In this document: piece after piece, positions 8,561 through 16,551 of the stretch
How positions within the stretch are numbered: position 1 is the first letter of the stretch
How the letters are laid out: each line of letters opens with the position of its first letter
From: VAZQ01 sp963827585
GTDB lineage: Bacteria > Pseudomonadota > Alphaproteobacteria > Rhizobiales > Xanthobacteraceae
DNA: 64,000 nt
Reading direction: 5' to 3'
Assembly: GCA_963827585.1 (NCBI GenBank)
Contig: CAWHCK010000057.1
Span: forward strand, 124,001-188,000
Notes under the pieces: model-generated
The model's database searches: none
Told to the model about the DNA's origin: nothing
What the model saw: the letters and a program-made list of their open reading frames with translations, nothing else
Position numbers and translations under genes: made by a program

Positions 8561-9120
8561 CACCATAAGGAGATCACAGGGTTCCCGCGACACGGCGGGA
8601 AAAGACGTCCCTGCCGGGACGATGGCGGTGGTGAGATCGCTCGATGCTTGGCGTGCGCTCGAAAGGGCGACCGCGCTTTCGACATTGATCCGCCAACGGC
8701 ATCTTACGCCATCATGCGGAGGGCACGCCCCTACCGCGGAGAGAACAGTGGGCCCGGCAAGGATCGTTGTGGAGAGCTTGACACCCAGACCCGGAATTAG
8801 AGAACAGCATCGACCCACAGCGGACTTCGCCCCAGCATTGTCAGTGAACGCAGCCCTCTTCCCGCAATTTCAAGACATCCGCCGCAATAAGGAGCAAGCA
8901 GCAATTCCATCGCATGGATATTGCTGGAGCAGCAGATGGTAGTAATTGACCGCGCATTGATGACGCGAGCTGCGGTTCCCGGGGCTTCCAATATGAGAGT
9001 GACGGCGCGCCGCTAGGTTGCCGCTGAGGTTCTTTCGAAATCTCAGGCGTCCGGCGCCGCTCTGCGCCGCCCACGCCATGGAACCAGACATTCCCACCTA
9101 TCCTCGAAGGAAGAGATATC
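8561..9120. other. Non-coding region: IS110 right flank and intergenic DNA
   Basis: 560 bases without a supported gene. The first about 200 carry two strong hairpins (8583-8600 and 8606-8621) that probably belong to the insertion sequence. The rest leads to the hydrolase gene and shows nothing else I can name. Confidence 0.4.
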
Positions 9121-9900
9121 ATGATGATGAACAGACGCGCTTTTTCCGCCGCCCTCGTGACCGGTGCTGCAGCTTCGCTGATCTCCACACGTGGCATGGC
9201 CGCAAATTCAACTCCAGCGAAGGCGAGCAACGTCGTGCTTGTGCACGGGCTGTTCGCCGACGGCTCGTGCTGGTCCGAAGTGATAGCGCGATTGCAGGCG
9301 GCGGGGCTCAACGCCACGGCCGTGCAAAATCCGCTGACGACGCTGCCTGAGGCGGTGGCTTCGGCCCAGCGGGTGCTGGCGCGGCAGGATGGTCCGACGG
9401 TGCTAGTGGGTCATTCCTTCTCCGGGATGATCGTCACGGAGGCCGGTGTGCATCCGAACGTCTCCGCGCTCGTCTATGTGGCGGCGCGCGCGCCAGATGC
9501 GGGCGAGGACTACACGGCCCTGGCGAAGGCATATCCAACGCCGCCGGCGACGGCCGGGATCGTGTTCGATGGCGATGAAGGACGCCTTTCCGAGATGGCT
9601 TTCCTTCGCGATTTTGCCGGCGACCTGCCGGAAGCGAAGGCCAGGGTGCTCTACGCCGTGCAGGAGCCGTTCCACAAGGCTCTGCTCACCGGCAAGACCA
9701 CGCACGCGGCCTGGCGATCAAAGCCGAGCTACTATGCGGTTTCAACGGATGACCGCACGATCAATCCGGACCTTGAGCGCTTCATGGCCAAGCGGATGGG
9801 CGCCAAGACCATCGAGGTGAAGGCCAGCCATCTCTCGCTGATCTCCCATCCCGACGAAATCACGCGGCTGATCCTCGAAGCCGCGGGACAGCAAGCCTGA
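9121..9900 (+). CDS. Exported alpha/beta hydrolase
   Basis: 259 aa. The N-terminus has twin arginines (MNRRAFSAALVTG) before a hydrophobic stretch ending near AANS, suggesting Tat or Sec export. The hydrolase fold begins with VVLVHGLFADGSCW (oxyanion HG at residues 42-43). The nucleophile elbow GHSFSG places Ser99, and the late KASHLSL supplies His237 as the catalytic histidine. Length and layout match the small esterase branch related to plant methylesterases and AB_hydrolase_6. It is a periplasmic esterase of unknown substrate. GGAAGAG lies upstream of the start. The tautomerase gene 211 nt downstream is probably separate. Confidence 0.85.
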   Translation: MMMNRRAFSAALVTGAAASLISTRGMAANSTPAKASNVVLVHGLFADGSCWSEVIARLQAAGLNATAVQNPLTTLPEAVASAQRVLARQDGPTVLVGHSFSGMIVTEAGVHPNVSALVYVAARAPDAGEDYTALAKAYPTPPATAGIVFDGDEGRLSEMAFLRDFAGDLPEAKARVLYAVQEPFHKALLTGKTTHAAWRSKPSYYAVSTDDRTINPDLERFMAKRMGAKTIEVKASHLSLISHPDEITRLILEAAGQQA

Positions 9901-10111
9901 CGAACCCGCACATGCACAGCGCGAAAGGCGCAAGGAGCCATGAAACGCTTTGGATCTGCCACCTGGAACGGCGGCCTGCGTGAAGGCAAGGGCTCGGTCT
10001 CGACCGAGAGCGGGGACATACCAGTAGCTCAAATTGCAGGATGGCGGCTAAGGTGTGCGCACACTCAGCGCATCAACGCAATTGGCACATCCTAAACCGT
10101 GGAGACTGGAG

Positions 10112-10510
10112 ATGCCGTTTGTAACCTTCACCGTCCGGCGCGGCCTCAGCGCCGCCGACAAGTCCCGCTTATCGGAGGCAATGTTAGAAGCCCAGGTGGC
10201 CGCCGGCTATCACCGAGCCGACCGCTTTCACCGCTTTCTCGAGCTCGACCAGGATGACCTTCTGGTAGATCCCCGCTTCCCCGACTACGCAACGGACAGA
10301 ACCGATCAGTTCATGGTCGTTGAGGTAGTCATCTCCAGCGGGAGGCCGACAGGAACCGCCGCCAGCATTGCGGACGAAGCGGTCAGACTGTTCGGCGAGC
10401 GCCTACACCTCGCGCCTCAGGACATCCTATTCGTCTTCCACGAGGTGGAACCGAACCTCCCGCGCTTTCCTGCTGCGTCGATCAGGCGAGAGGCGACCGC
10501 GGATGCCTAA
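10112..10510 (+). CDS. Tautomerase family protein
   Basis: 132 aa starting Met-Pro, so Pro1 becomes the catalytic base after Met removal, as in the 4-oxalocrotonate tautomerase superfamily. GGAG lies just upstream of this ATG, which decides the start against a longer open frame. MPFVTFTVRRGLSAADKSRLSEAMLEAQ forms the first beta-alpha unit. A second unit follows (FMVVEVVISSGRPTGTAASIADEAVRLFGERL), ending in DILFVFHEVE. It is twice the 60-aa monomer length, so it is of the two-repeat (tautomerase_2 or MSAD-like) type. Substrate unknown. Confidence 0.8.
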   Translation: MPFVTFTVRRGLSAADKSRLSEAMLEAQVAAGYHRADRFHRFLELDQDDLLVDPRFPDYATDRTDQFMVVEVVISSGRPTGTAASIADEAVRLFGERLHLAPQDILFVFHEVEPNLPRFPAASIRREATADA

Positions 10511-10592
10511 GCCGACCAGCTCGTGGAAAGCGCGAGCAAGCGGAACTCCAGCCGCGACGCAACGATCATGGACATCGTCGTCGGCCATCCGA

Positions 10593-10907
10593 TCACCTCG
10601 CAGGCTTGAACAGCCCGTCCTTGTACTTCTCGACCACCGGACGATAAGCGCCACACCACTTCGCCTCGCCGGCTTCGTCGACTTTCTCCTGTTCGGCGAC
10701 GACGCCCGCCATCACGTCGGCCTTATCGAGCAGTCGGACCATCCGCTGTAAATCGGCCAGCAGCGTGGGGGCGAGCTTTTCGCAACGGTTGTCGTAGACG
10801 CCGAGGGTCACGGCCAGCGTGACGAGATCCTCTTTCGTCAACCGGTCCTGCGCCAACACCGCCGTCGCGCTGAACAACAGCGCGACGATGGCCGTGGTGA
10901 GCTTCAC
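10593..10907 (-). CDS. Small periplasmic hypothetical protein
   Basis: 104 aa with a Sec signal peptide (MKLTTAIVALLFSATAVLAQ, cleavage after ALA). The mature 85 aa are helical and charged, with two cysteines (NRCEKL and AKWCGAYRP) that could pair. It resembles small exported proteins of unknown role in rhizobia. It lies downstream of the sigma/anti-sigma pair on the same strand, about 100 nt away, so it might be co-transcribed; that is inference. Confidence 0.65.
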   Translation of the reverse strand: MKLTTAIVALLFSATAVLAQDRLTKEDLVTLAVTLGVYDNRCEKLAPTLLADLQRMVRLLDKADVMAGVVAEQEKVDEAGEAKWCGAYRPVVEKYKDGLFKPAR

Positions 10908-11010
10908 AATCCGGTCGGCATTCGCACCGCCTTTCGACGCGGGATCATAGCATGCTCGCCGCTGTCAGGGGCGAAGCGAACATCAAACGCGCCTGTCGGC
11001 AGCAAGCGAC

Positions 11011-11952
11011 TCAGAGATTGACGGCCATGACCGCGCCGGAGAACAGGACCGGACCCGACGGTTGTCCCGTCGTCGAGCCGCCGGAGGGCTCGAGGCTGAC
11101 CGCCAGCGTCCCATTGGCCAGTCTTTCGGCGATGTCGTGCGAAAGGACGAAAGACGTCGCCGTGCCGCTCCTCTCGCTGGGGAAGAACCCAAGCGAGCGC
11201 GGCGTGCCGCCTGGGGGCACCATCCACACCTCGAGCACCTTGGCGGTGAAATCCCGGGGCGGCCTGATGTTGAGCCGCAGTACCAGCCGGCCGTTGGCGA
11301 CATCGAGATCCGCCGTCATCATCGGCCGCTGGTCCTTGTCGAGCAGCACGCCCACGTGAGTCGGCGCGGGGGCAACCGCATTGAGCCGGCTTGCGAGGCC
11401 GGCCAGGCGGTCGCCGAGAGCGGCGATTTCACGTGGCGTTCCTGCCAAGCCCTGAGTTGCGCCCTCGATGCGTGCGAGCCGTTCGTCGAGTGCGCCGATC
11501 TCGCGCGGCGTCGCGTCGACGGCTGCCAGCTTGGTCTCGATGCCGCTGAGCCGCTGGTCGAGTGCAGCGATCTGCTCCGGCGCCACGCCCGGCGGCTGCA
11601 GCGCGACGTAGAGGACCAAGGCCGCGGCCGCGGCCGCGGCCAGGGCAGCGGCCCCGCGCCAGAAGCCGAGGCTGTCCCACAGCCAAGTGTGCCGGCTTTC
11701 GCGCAGCGGTGTAGGTGCAGAGGCCGGCCCGATTTGCTGGGCAACTCCTTCCCAGACGTGCGGCGGCGGCGCCACGCCCGGGGCCGACTCGGCCAGCAGA
11801 TTGACCCTCAGCTCCCAGTCCTGCACCAAATCGCGTAAGTCCGCGTTGCCGGACAAGAGCTGCTCGAAACGGCGGCGGGCAGGGCCGCGCAGCGTCCCAA
11901 GGGCGTATTCGGCGGCCAATCGGTCGCGCAGTTCGGGGTCGGCGTAATTCAT
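11011..11952 (-). CDS. RskA-type membrane anti-sigma factor
   Basis: 313 aa. The N-terminal cytosolic part (AEYALGTLRGPARRRFEQLL, then W-E-x-R-VNLLAE) is the sigma-binding helix bundle of the RskA/anti-sigma-K family. One membrane segment, Ala-rich (AAALAAAAAAALVLYVAL), lies near residues 100-118. Residues about 120-195 carry three tandem repeats of about 24 residues of the form PxEIAALDxRLAxIE, a coiled coil not standard for the family. The periplasmic RskA domain follows (KVLEVWMVPPGGTPRSLGFF, then LAVSLEPSGGSTTGQPSGPVLFSG). Its start overlaps the sigma stop by 4 nt (ATGA), showing translational coupling. It should sequester the partner sigma until proteolysis. Confidence 0.9.
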   Translation of the reverse strand: MNYADPELRDRLAAEYALGTLRGPARRRFEQLLSGNADLRDLVQDWELRVNLLAESAPGVAPPPHVWEGVAQQIGPASAPTPLRESRHTWLWDSLGFWRGAAALAAAAAAALVLYVALQPPGVAPEQIAALDQRLSGIETKLAAVDATPREIGALDERLARIEGATQGLAGTPREIAALGDRLAGLASRLNAVAPAPTHVGVLLDKDQRPMMTADLDVANGRLVLRLNIRPPRDFTAKVLEVWMVPPGGTPRSLGFFPSERSGTATSFVLSHDIAERLANGTLAVSLEPSGGSTTGQPSGPVLFSGAVMAVNL

Positions 11953-12467
11953 CGTTCCATGCAGCCCCTGAGCCGAACCAGGTTGCGCCGGACCCAGCTC
12001 TTCACGGTGCCGAGCGGAGCCCCCACGAGGCCTGCCACCTCGTGGTAGGTCATGCCGTTATAGTACACCAGCAGAAGGATCTTGCGAGGACCCTCCTCAA
12101 GCTCGTCGAGACAGTCCCTGAGCCGCCGGGCATCTTGGCTAAGCGCCGCCAGATCGGCCGGGCCCGATGCCGGGTCCTCCCAACTCTGCACGAGTTCGTC
12201 GTCCAGTGGCACCTCGCGCCCGCGCCGCCGCAGATGGTCAATGCATCGGTTGCGGACGATGCGAGCGAGCCACGCCATCGCGGAGCCGCGACCGGGGTCG
12301 AAGCTGTGTGCATGGCGCCAGACCAGGACGAACGAATCCTGCATGATATCCTCGGCCAGTTCGCGACTCCTGAGAATGCCGAGCGCGAGGCCGAACAGTC
12401 GCGGTGACGTTGCTCTATAGAGGCTGTGCAGGGCTGTCCGCTCGCCCCTGGCACAGGCCTGCAGCAT
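11949..12467 (-). CDS. ECF sigma factor, SigK/RpoE-like
   Basis: 172 aa. Sigma-2 at residues 5-75 (ALHSLYRATSPRLFGLALGIL, AEDIMQDSFVLVWRHA, GSAMAWLARIVRNRCIDHLRR). Sigma-4 at about 110-165 (LDELEEGPRKILLLVYYNGMTYHEVAGLVGAPLGTVKSWVRRNLVRL). It is coupled by a 4-nt overlap to its RskA-type anti-sigma. The start is slightly short for the family; an in-frame TGA 14 codons upstream shows no room for a longer form except from a non-ATG codon, and GGGAGG sits only 1 nt before this ATG. A start at the CTG three codons upstream is possible. Confidence 0.88.
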   Translation of the reverse strand: MLQACARGERTALHSLYRATSPRLFGLALGILRSRELAEDIMQDSFVLVWRHAHSFDPGRGSAMAWLARIVRNRCIDHLRRRGREVPLDDELVQSWEDPASGPADLAALSQDARRLRDCLDELEEGPRKILLLVYYNGMTYHEVAGLVGAPLGTVKSWVRRNLVRLRGCMER

Positions 12468-13147
12468 GCCTCCCAGCTCCCTGGATCCGAAGTCGAGGTT
12501 GGCCCGTCAGACTCCGTCTTCCACCCGCTCTCGGGAACTCTGCAAGAGCTGGACCTTGATGCCTGCCCGCTCGGCCCGCCAACTTTTTCTGGGAGAGCTG
12601 GACTGCAACGGCATGAGTTTGCTTGCTCCCGGATGCCGCCCTCACCATGCCTCAGCCTGGGAGGAAAGACCAGCAACGACGATGCGGGACCGTGCGGGAA
12701 ATGAGAGCACGATGCCGGAGCCGCCGGGGTTCATCGTCTTTGACACCAAACCCTGATGGCCAGACGGTGTTCCAACACGAGTGCAACAAACATGGCTTCG
12801 GTTTGTACAGCGGCGTCAATCTGCCGGCCGACATTATCGGGCAACCGTCGAGGCTAAGAAGCTCAGCGGGCATGCGTGCGCACGAGCGGTTCCCAATGCC
12901 GGAACAAACGGATCGCCGTGATCACGACTTGAGACTCAACAAGGCCGCCGTCGGACCCTGTTTCCGGGATGCCACTTTCGAGTTCAAGTTCCCGTCTCCA
13001 TGAGCACCGCCTGCCCGCCAAGCTGACGCGACTCGTCCATCCTCGCTCATGAGCCTGCAGTCGTAAGGACATGCGCGAGCAAGTGCCTGACCGAACAGAA
13101 AACCGGCGGTTGGTCCGAGGTGGGTTGCCGGTCCCGGCGAGGCGTCC
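12468..13147. other. Gene-poor region upstream of ECF sigma
   Basis: About 680 bases with no supported gene. Frames on both strands are short, Arg/Ser/Pro-rich and without ribosome sites. The promoter of the sigma/anti-sigma operon must lie here; I could not identify a clear -35/-10 pair. Confidence 0.4.
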
Positions 13148-13180
13148 ATGCAATCTACTACAAATAGTAGTTGACTACAG
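13148..13180. repeat. Short palindromic repeat, copy 1
   Basis: Contains two overlapping palindromes: CTACTA-CAAA-TAGTAG and GTAGT-TG-ACTAC. The 21-nt core recurs in inverse orientation at 44040-44061. In both places a larger dispersed repeat lies on the same side. It could be a regulator site or part of a repeat family. Confidence 0.65.
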
Positions 13181-13549
13181 AAAGCAGCAATGCTACAAAC
13201 TGACTCATCCTCGCTCATGAGGGGCGTCTTCCGGAGACGATCCTGCAGGCGGAGCGGGGAGTGGCGTCGACCGCGGCTCGTAACCCGCGGACACGAGACG
13301 CCGGGGCCGCGGCCGGGCATTAGCCCGGTTGCGTGGAGCCTTCGCGCCGGAGCCGGCAGCAATGCCGGCGATGGAAGCGGACCCTGGCCGACAGCGCCAC
13401 GGTGGAGCGCCGAGAGGCGGCCTCCCGGTTGCGCGGGAGGGCCCATGCCTCGCAAGCGTGGCGTCGCGCTTTACGAGCGCGACATGTTCAAGGCTGGCGC
13501 CTCCCGGCGCTCCGCCCACCCCTCGGTCGGGGTGCTGTGAAGAGGAAGT

Positions 13550-13740
13550 CAAGAACCCGGCGCAAGACGCCGGGAACGAAGAAACTGCGCTGTTTGACAT
13601 CGTGAAGATGGAAGGGCGCGAGCGGCGTATCGGGCAATGTCCCGGTCGAGCCAATCGCGTCGGCGGCAACGCACTCGGTCCCGGCCGAGGGCGCGCCTCG
13701 CCGCGTCCTCGGGAGGGGAGCGCACGGGCGCGCGGCGGCA
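13550..13740 (+). repeat. Dispersed repeat element, copy 1
   Basis: About 190 bases that match, in reverse orientation, 43750-43945. The best-conserved part is around 13580-13606, identical over about 25 bases, with further matches around 13660-13715 (GGCGGCAACGCACTCGG and GAGGGCGCGCCT). All frames through it are short and Arg-rich, so I treat it as non-coding. As I recall, such elements appear many times in Bradyrhizobium-like genomes and produce spurious ORFs. Confidence 0.75.
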
Positions 13741-13851
13741 CGGCCGGCTGTGGACATGTGCTTGCAATGGTCGGAAGCCAGGCATGCTGAGCGAAGTCTC
13801 TTGACAAGCGCCCTATTTGTTCTAACCGCCAAGGTGCCCCGGAGGATGCGC

Positions 13852-14088
13852 ATGGTCTTTGCTCTTGATACGCTGGGCTACGCGAAGCATCTCCGGGAAA
13901 GCGGCGTGCCGAGCGATCAGGCAGAAGCTCACGCCGAGGCCGCGAGGGATTTCATCATGTCCGAGCTGGTGACCAAGATCGATCTGGAATCCGCGCTCGA
14001 TCGGGTCACGCTACGCATGACCGTCCGCTTCGGCGTCATGATGGTCGCCGGCGTCGGAGCGCTCGCGGCGCTGCTGAAGCTCTCTTAA
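13852..14088 (+). CDS. DUF1640-like small membrane-anchored protein
   Basis: 78 aa. The start is fixed by GGAGG six bases upstream of ATG at 13852; a longer frame upstream is not needed. The sequence DTLGYAKHLRESGVPSDQAEAHAEAARDFIM, then VTKIDLESALDRVTLRM, is the short N-terminal helix plus K-x-DL motif of the DUF1640 (CCDC90-like) family. A hydrophobic tail (MMVAGVGALAALLKL) is a single C-terminal membrane anchor. Family members are small coiled-coil proteins, often near toxin or mobile genes. No function can be assigned. Confidence 0.75.
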   Translation: MVFALDTLGYAKHLRESGVPSDQAEAHAEAARDFIMSELVTKIDLESALDRVTLRMTVRFGVMMVAGVGALAALLKLS

Positions 14089-14173
14089 TTTCTCGCGCTC
14101 AGGGATGCAGCAGCAACCGCGACGCGAACTGTTGTGCGCGGTGGTGATCACACAACGGGCGGTGCTTACTGGA

Positions 14174-14193
14174 TCGCCCGCGTTTGCAGGCGA
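14174..14193. repeat. Small hairpin between convergent genes
   Basis: TCGCCCGC-GTTT-GCAGGCGA forms an 8-bp stem with one mismatch, between the DUF1640 gene and the convergent gltL end. It may serve as a bidirectional terminator or be a REP-like unit; there is no T-run. Confidence 0.3.
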
Positions 14194-14230
14194 CGACAAC
14201 ATCGACGGTCTGCGCCGGCACTTAGCCCGC

Positions 14231-14959
14231 TCAGTGCTGCAAAATCTTCGACAGGAAGACTTGCGCGCGCTCGCTGCGGGGCTTGCCGAAGAAGTCCGAC
14301 GTCGGCGCGTCCTCGACGATCTCGCCGCGGTCCATGAACACCACGCGGTGGGCGACCTTGCGCGCGAAGCCCATCTCGTGGGTGACGACCATCATGGTCA
14401 TGCCCTCCTTGGCCAGCAAGACCATGACGTCGAGCACCTCGTTGATCATCTCGGGGTCGAGGGCGGAGGTCGGCTCGTCGAACAGCATGGCGATGGGGTC
14501 CATGGCGAGCGCGCGCGCGATCGCCACCCGCTGCTGCTGGCCGCCCGAAAGCTGCCCCGGAAACTTGTTGGCATGCTCGCGCAGGCCGACGCGATCGAGC
14601 AGGCGCATGCCGCGTTCGGCGCTCTCCTTCTTGCCGCGGTCCAGCACCTTGATCTGCGCCAATTCGAGATTGCGCATCACCGTGAGATGCGGAAACAGCT
14701 CGAAATGCTGAAATACCATGCCGATGCGGGCGCGCAGCTTCGGCAGGTCGGTCTTCGGGTCGCCGACCGAGATGCCCTCGACCGTGATCGTGCCCTGCTG
14801 GAACGGCTCGAGCCCGTTGACGCACTTGATCAGCGTCGACTTTCCCGAGCCCGAAGGACCGCACACCACCACGACCTCGCCCTTGTCGACATGGGTCGAG
14901 CACCCCTTGAGCACCTGCGTTGCGCCGTACCACTTGCTCACCTCGCTCATCGTGATCAT
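14231..14959 (-). CDS. gltL: Glutamate/aspartate ABC transporter ATP-binding protein
   Basis: 242 aa, typical for the polar amino acid uptake ATPases. Walker A GPSGSGKST at residues 34-42, Q-loop in VFQHFELFPH, signature LSGGQQQR, Walker B LFDEPTSALDP, H-loop VVTHE. The absence of extra C-terminal domains fits the GltL/GlnQ type. It is the last gene of a four-gene operon gltI-gltJ-gltK-gltL read leftward. It powers import of acidic amino acids bound by GltI. GGAG lies 5 nt before the ATG. Substrate choice rests on GltI similarity and is inference. Confidence 0.95.
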   Translation of the reverse strand: MITMSEVSKWYGATQVLKGCSTHVDKGEVVVVCGPSGSGKSTLIKCVNGLEPFQQGTITVEGISVGDPKTDLPKLRARIGMVFQHFELFPHLTVMRNLELAQIKVLDRGKKESAERGMRLLDRVGLREHANKFPGQLSGGQQQRVAIARALAMDPIAMLFDEPTSALDPEMINEVLDVMVLLAKEGMTMMVVTHEMGFARKVAHRVVFMDRGEIVEDAPTSDFFGKPRSERAQVFLSKILQH

Positions 14960-14973
14960 GGCGGCTCCTGGAC

Positions 14974-15666
14974 TCAGCGAATGACGGCGATCCGCGCCTG
15001 CAGCCCGCGCACGGCATAGGAGGCGGCAAGCGAGATCACGAAATAGACCAGCGCGGCGAACAGGTACATCTCAACGAGGCGCCCGTCGCGCTGCGCGACT
15101 TTCGACGCGGCGCCGAGGAAATCGGTGATCGAGAGCACGTAGACGAGCGAGGTGTCCTGAAACAGGACGATGGTCTGCGTGAGCAAAACCGGCACCATGT
15201 TGCGGAAGGCCTGCGGCAGCACGATGTAGCCCATCGTCTGCGGATAGGTCATGCCGAGCGCCTGCGCGGCCGCCACCTGGCCGCGCGAAATCGACTGGAT
15301 GCCCGCGCGCATGATCTCGCCGAAATAGGCGGCCTCGAACAGCGTGAAGGTGACGAGCGTGGAGACGAAGGCTCCGACCTGGATCGGCTGCGACGCACCG
15401 GTGACCCATTGCCCGATATAGGGCACCAGGAAATAGAACCAGAAGATCATCAGCACCAGCGGCACCGACCGCATGAGGTTGACATAGCCGGCCGCCAGCA
15501 GCGCGAGCGGCGCGATGCCCGAGAGCCGCATGAGCGCGAGCATGGTGCCGAAAAAAATACCGCCGAGCGTCGCGAGCGCGGTCAGCATCAGCGTGAAGGT
15601 CATGCCGTCGTAGAACAGGTACGGCAGCGAGCGGATGATGACGTCGAAGTCGAAATCCTTGAACAT
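14974..15666 (-). CDS. gltK: Glutamate/aspartate ABC transporter permease
   Basis: 230 aa from MFKDFDFDVI; the longer open frame upstream lies inside gltJ in another frame and is not coding. Five membrane segments are visible (for example LMLTALATLGGIFFGTMLAL and YVNLMRSVPLVLMIFWFYFL). The EAA loop reads EIMRAGIQSISRGQVAAAQALGMTYPQTMGYIVLPQA, the HisM-type contact for the ATPase. It pairs with GltJ to form the channel. Spacing to gltJ is 11 nt and to gltL 14 nt, so the genes are co-translated from one mRNA. Confidence 0.93.
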   Translation of the reverse strand: MFKDFDFDVIIRSLPYLFYDGMTFTLMLTALATLGGIFFGTMLALMRLSGIAPLALLAAGYVNLMRSVPLVLMIFWFYFLVPYIGQWVTGASQPIQVGAFVSTLVTFTLFEAAYFGEIMRAGIQSISRGQVAAAQALGMTYPQTMGYIVLPQAFRNMVPVLLTQTIVLFQDTSLVYVLSITDFLGAASKVAQRDGRLVEMYLFAALVYFVISLAASYAVRGLQARIAVIR

Positions 15667-15677
15667 GGCGCCCGCCC

Positions 15678-16430
15678 TCAATGCGTCGCCGCCGCCTGCG
15701 GTGCCGCCCCGATCAAGCCGGGCACGGCAACGTGGCGCTCGACCCAGCGCATGCCGAAGGTTACGACGACGTTGATCACGATGTAGATGACGGTCGCCGC
15801 GGTGAAGGCCTCGAACACCTGGAACGTGAATTCCTGCATCGCGCGCGCGCGTGCCGTGAGCTCCATCAGCCCGATGGTGAGCGCGACCGCGCTGTTCTTG
15901 ATGACGTTGAGAAATTCCGACGTCAGCGGCGGCAGAATGATACGATAAGCCATGGGCAGCAGCACATAGATGTAGGCCTGCGGGAGCGTGAGCCCGAGCG
16001 CGAGCGCGGCCATGCGCTGGCCACGGGCGAGGCTCAGGATGCCCGCGCGCACCTGCTCGGCGACGCGTGCCGAGGTGTAGAAGCCGAGCGCGACCACAGC
16101 GGTGTAGAACGAGGCGTTCGGTAGCTGCTTGAGCCAATCACCCAGGGCGGTCGGCAGCACCTCGGGCAGCACGAAGTACCAGAGGAACATCTGCACCAGC
16201 AGCGGGATGTTGCGGAACAATTCGACATAGGCGTGACCGAGCCGGACGAGCCAGGGGTAGGGGCTGGTGCGAATAACGCCGACGAGGGATCCCAAGGCGA
16301 GCGCCAGGCACCAGGCGGTGAGCGCGGTCGCCAGCGTCCAGCCGGTGCCGAGCAGGAGTGTCTCGAGGTAGGTGTGGACCCCGTCGGGCGACGTCTGGAA
16401 AAAGATTGCCCAGTTCCAGTTGTAGTTCAC
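15678..16430 (-). CDS. gltJ: Glutamate/aspartate ABC transporter permease
   Basis: 250 aa beginning MNYNWNWAIFFQTSPDG, the usual GltJ start. The His/Glu/Gln permease domain has about five membrane segments, with the conserved YVELFRNIPLLVQMFLWYFVLPE and the EAA loop EQVRAGILSLARGQRMAALALGLTLPQAYIYVLLP. It forms a heterodimer with GltK. It is separated from gltI by 121 nt containing a strong hairpin, which probably lowers its expression relative to the binding protein. Confidence 0.93.
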   Translation of the reverse strand: MNYNWNWAIFFQTSPDGVHTYLETLLLGTGWTLATALTAWCLALALGSLVGVIRTSPYPWLVRLGHAYVELFRNIPLLVQMFLWYFVLPEVLPTALGDWLKQLPNASFYTAVVALGFYTSARVAEQVRAGILSLARGQRMAALALGLTLPQAYIYVLLPMAYRIILPPLTSEFLNVIKNSAVALTIGLMELTARARAMQEFTFQVFEAFTAATVIYIVINVVVTFGMRWVERHVAVPGLIGAAPQAAATH

Positions 16431-16450
16431 GCTTGCCCCCTCCAGGTCGC

Positions 16451-16513
16451 AGTCGTCGGACGTCAGTGATCAGAAACGGCGGACCGCAATCCGATCACTG
16501 ACATCCGATGACT
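16451..16513. promoter_or_regulatory. Intercistronic hairpin between gltI and gltJ
   Basis: Two 21-nt arms (16451-16471 and 16493-16513) are reverse complements with two mismatches, separated by 21 nt. Placed between the binding-protein gene and the permease genes, such a structure commonly protects the upstream message from 3' decay and partly terminates read-through. The pairing is seen; the role is inferred. Confidence 0.6.
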
Positions 16514-16551
16514 GGTTCCGACAGCACCCGCGTCCGTGACGGAACCTGCGC

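Larger units (their letters stand above)
7340..8800 (+). mobile_element. IS110-family insertion sequence, ends not resolved
   Basis: The transposase (7528-8560) is flanked by non-coding DNA with paired structures. On the left are TTGAATC/GATTCAA (7349-7355 and 7382-7388) and a 7-bp hairpin AGGCCAC/GTGGCCT (7488-7507). On the right are two hairpins, TCCCGC/GCGGGA (8583-8600) and CGTCCC/GGGACG (8606-8621). IS110 elements lack long terminal inverted repeats and encode a structured bridge RNA in one flank, so the ends given here are only approximate. Alignment with an empty site would fix them. Confidence 0.55.

Noticed and set aside
12623..13003. Possible 126-aa gene upstream of the sigma locus
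   Set aside because: No ribosome site, composition unlike coding DNA, no family resemblance.
13205..13807. Proline/arginine-rich frames over the dispersed repeat
   Set aside because: Frames over this repeat recur as spurious ORFs in related genomes as I recall; no coding signal here.
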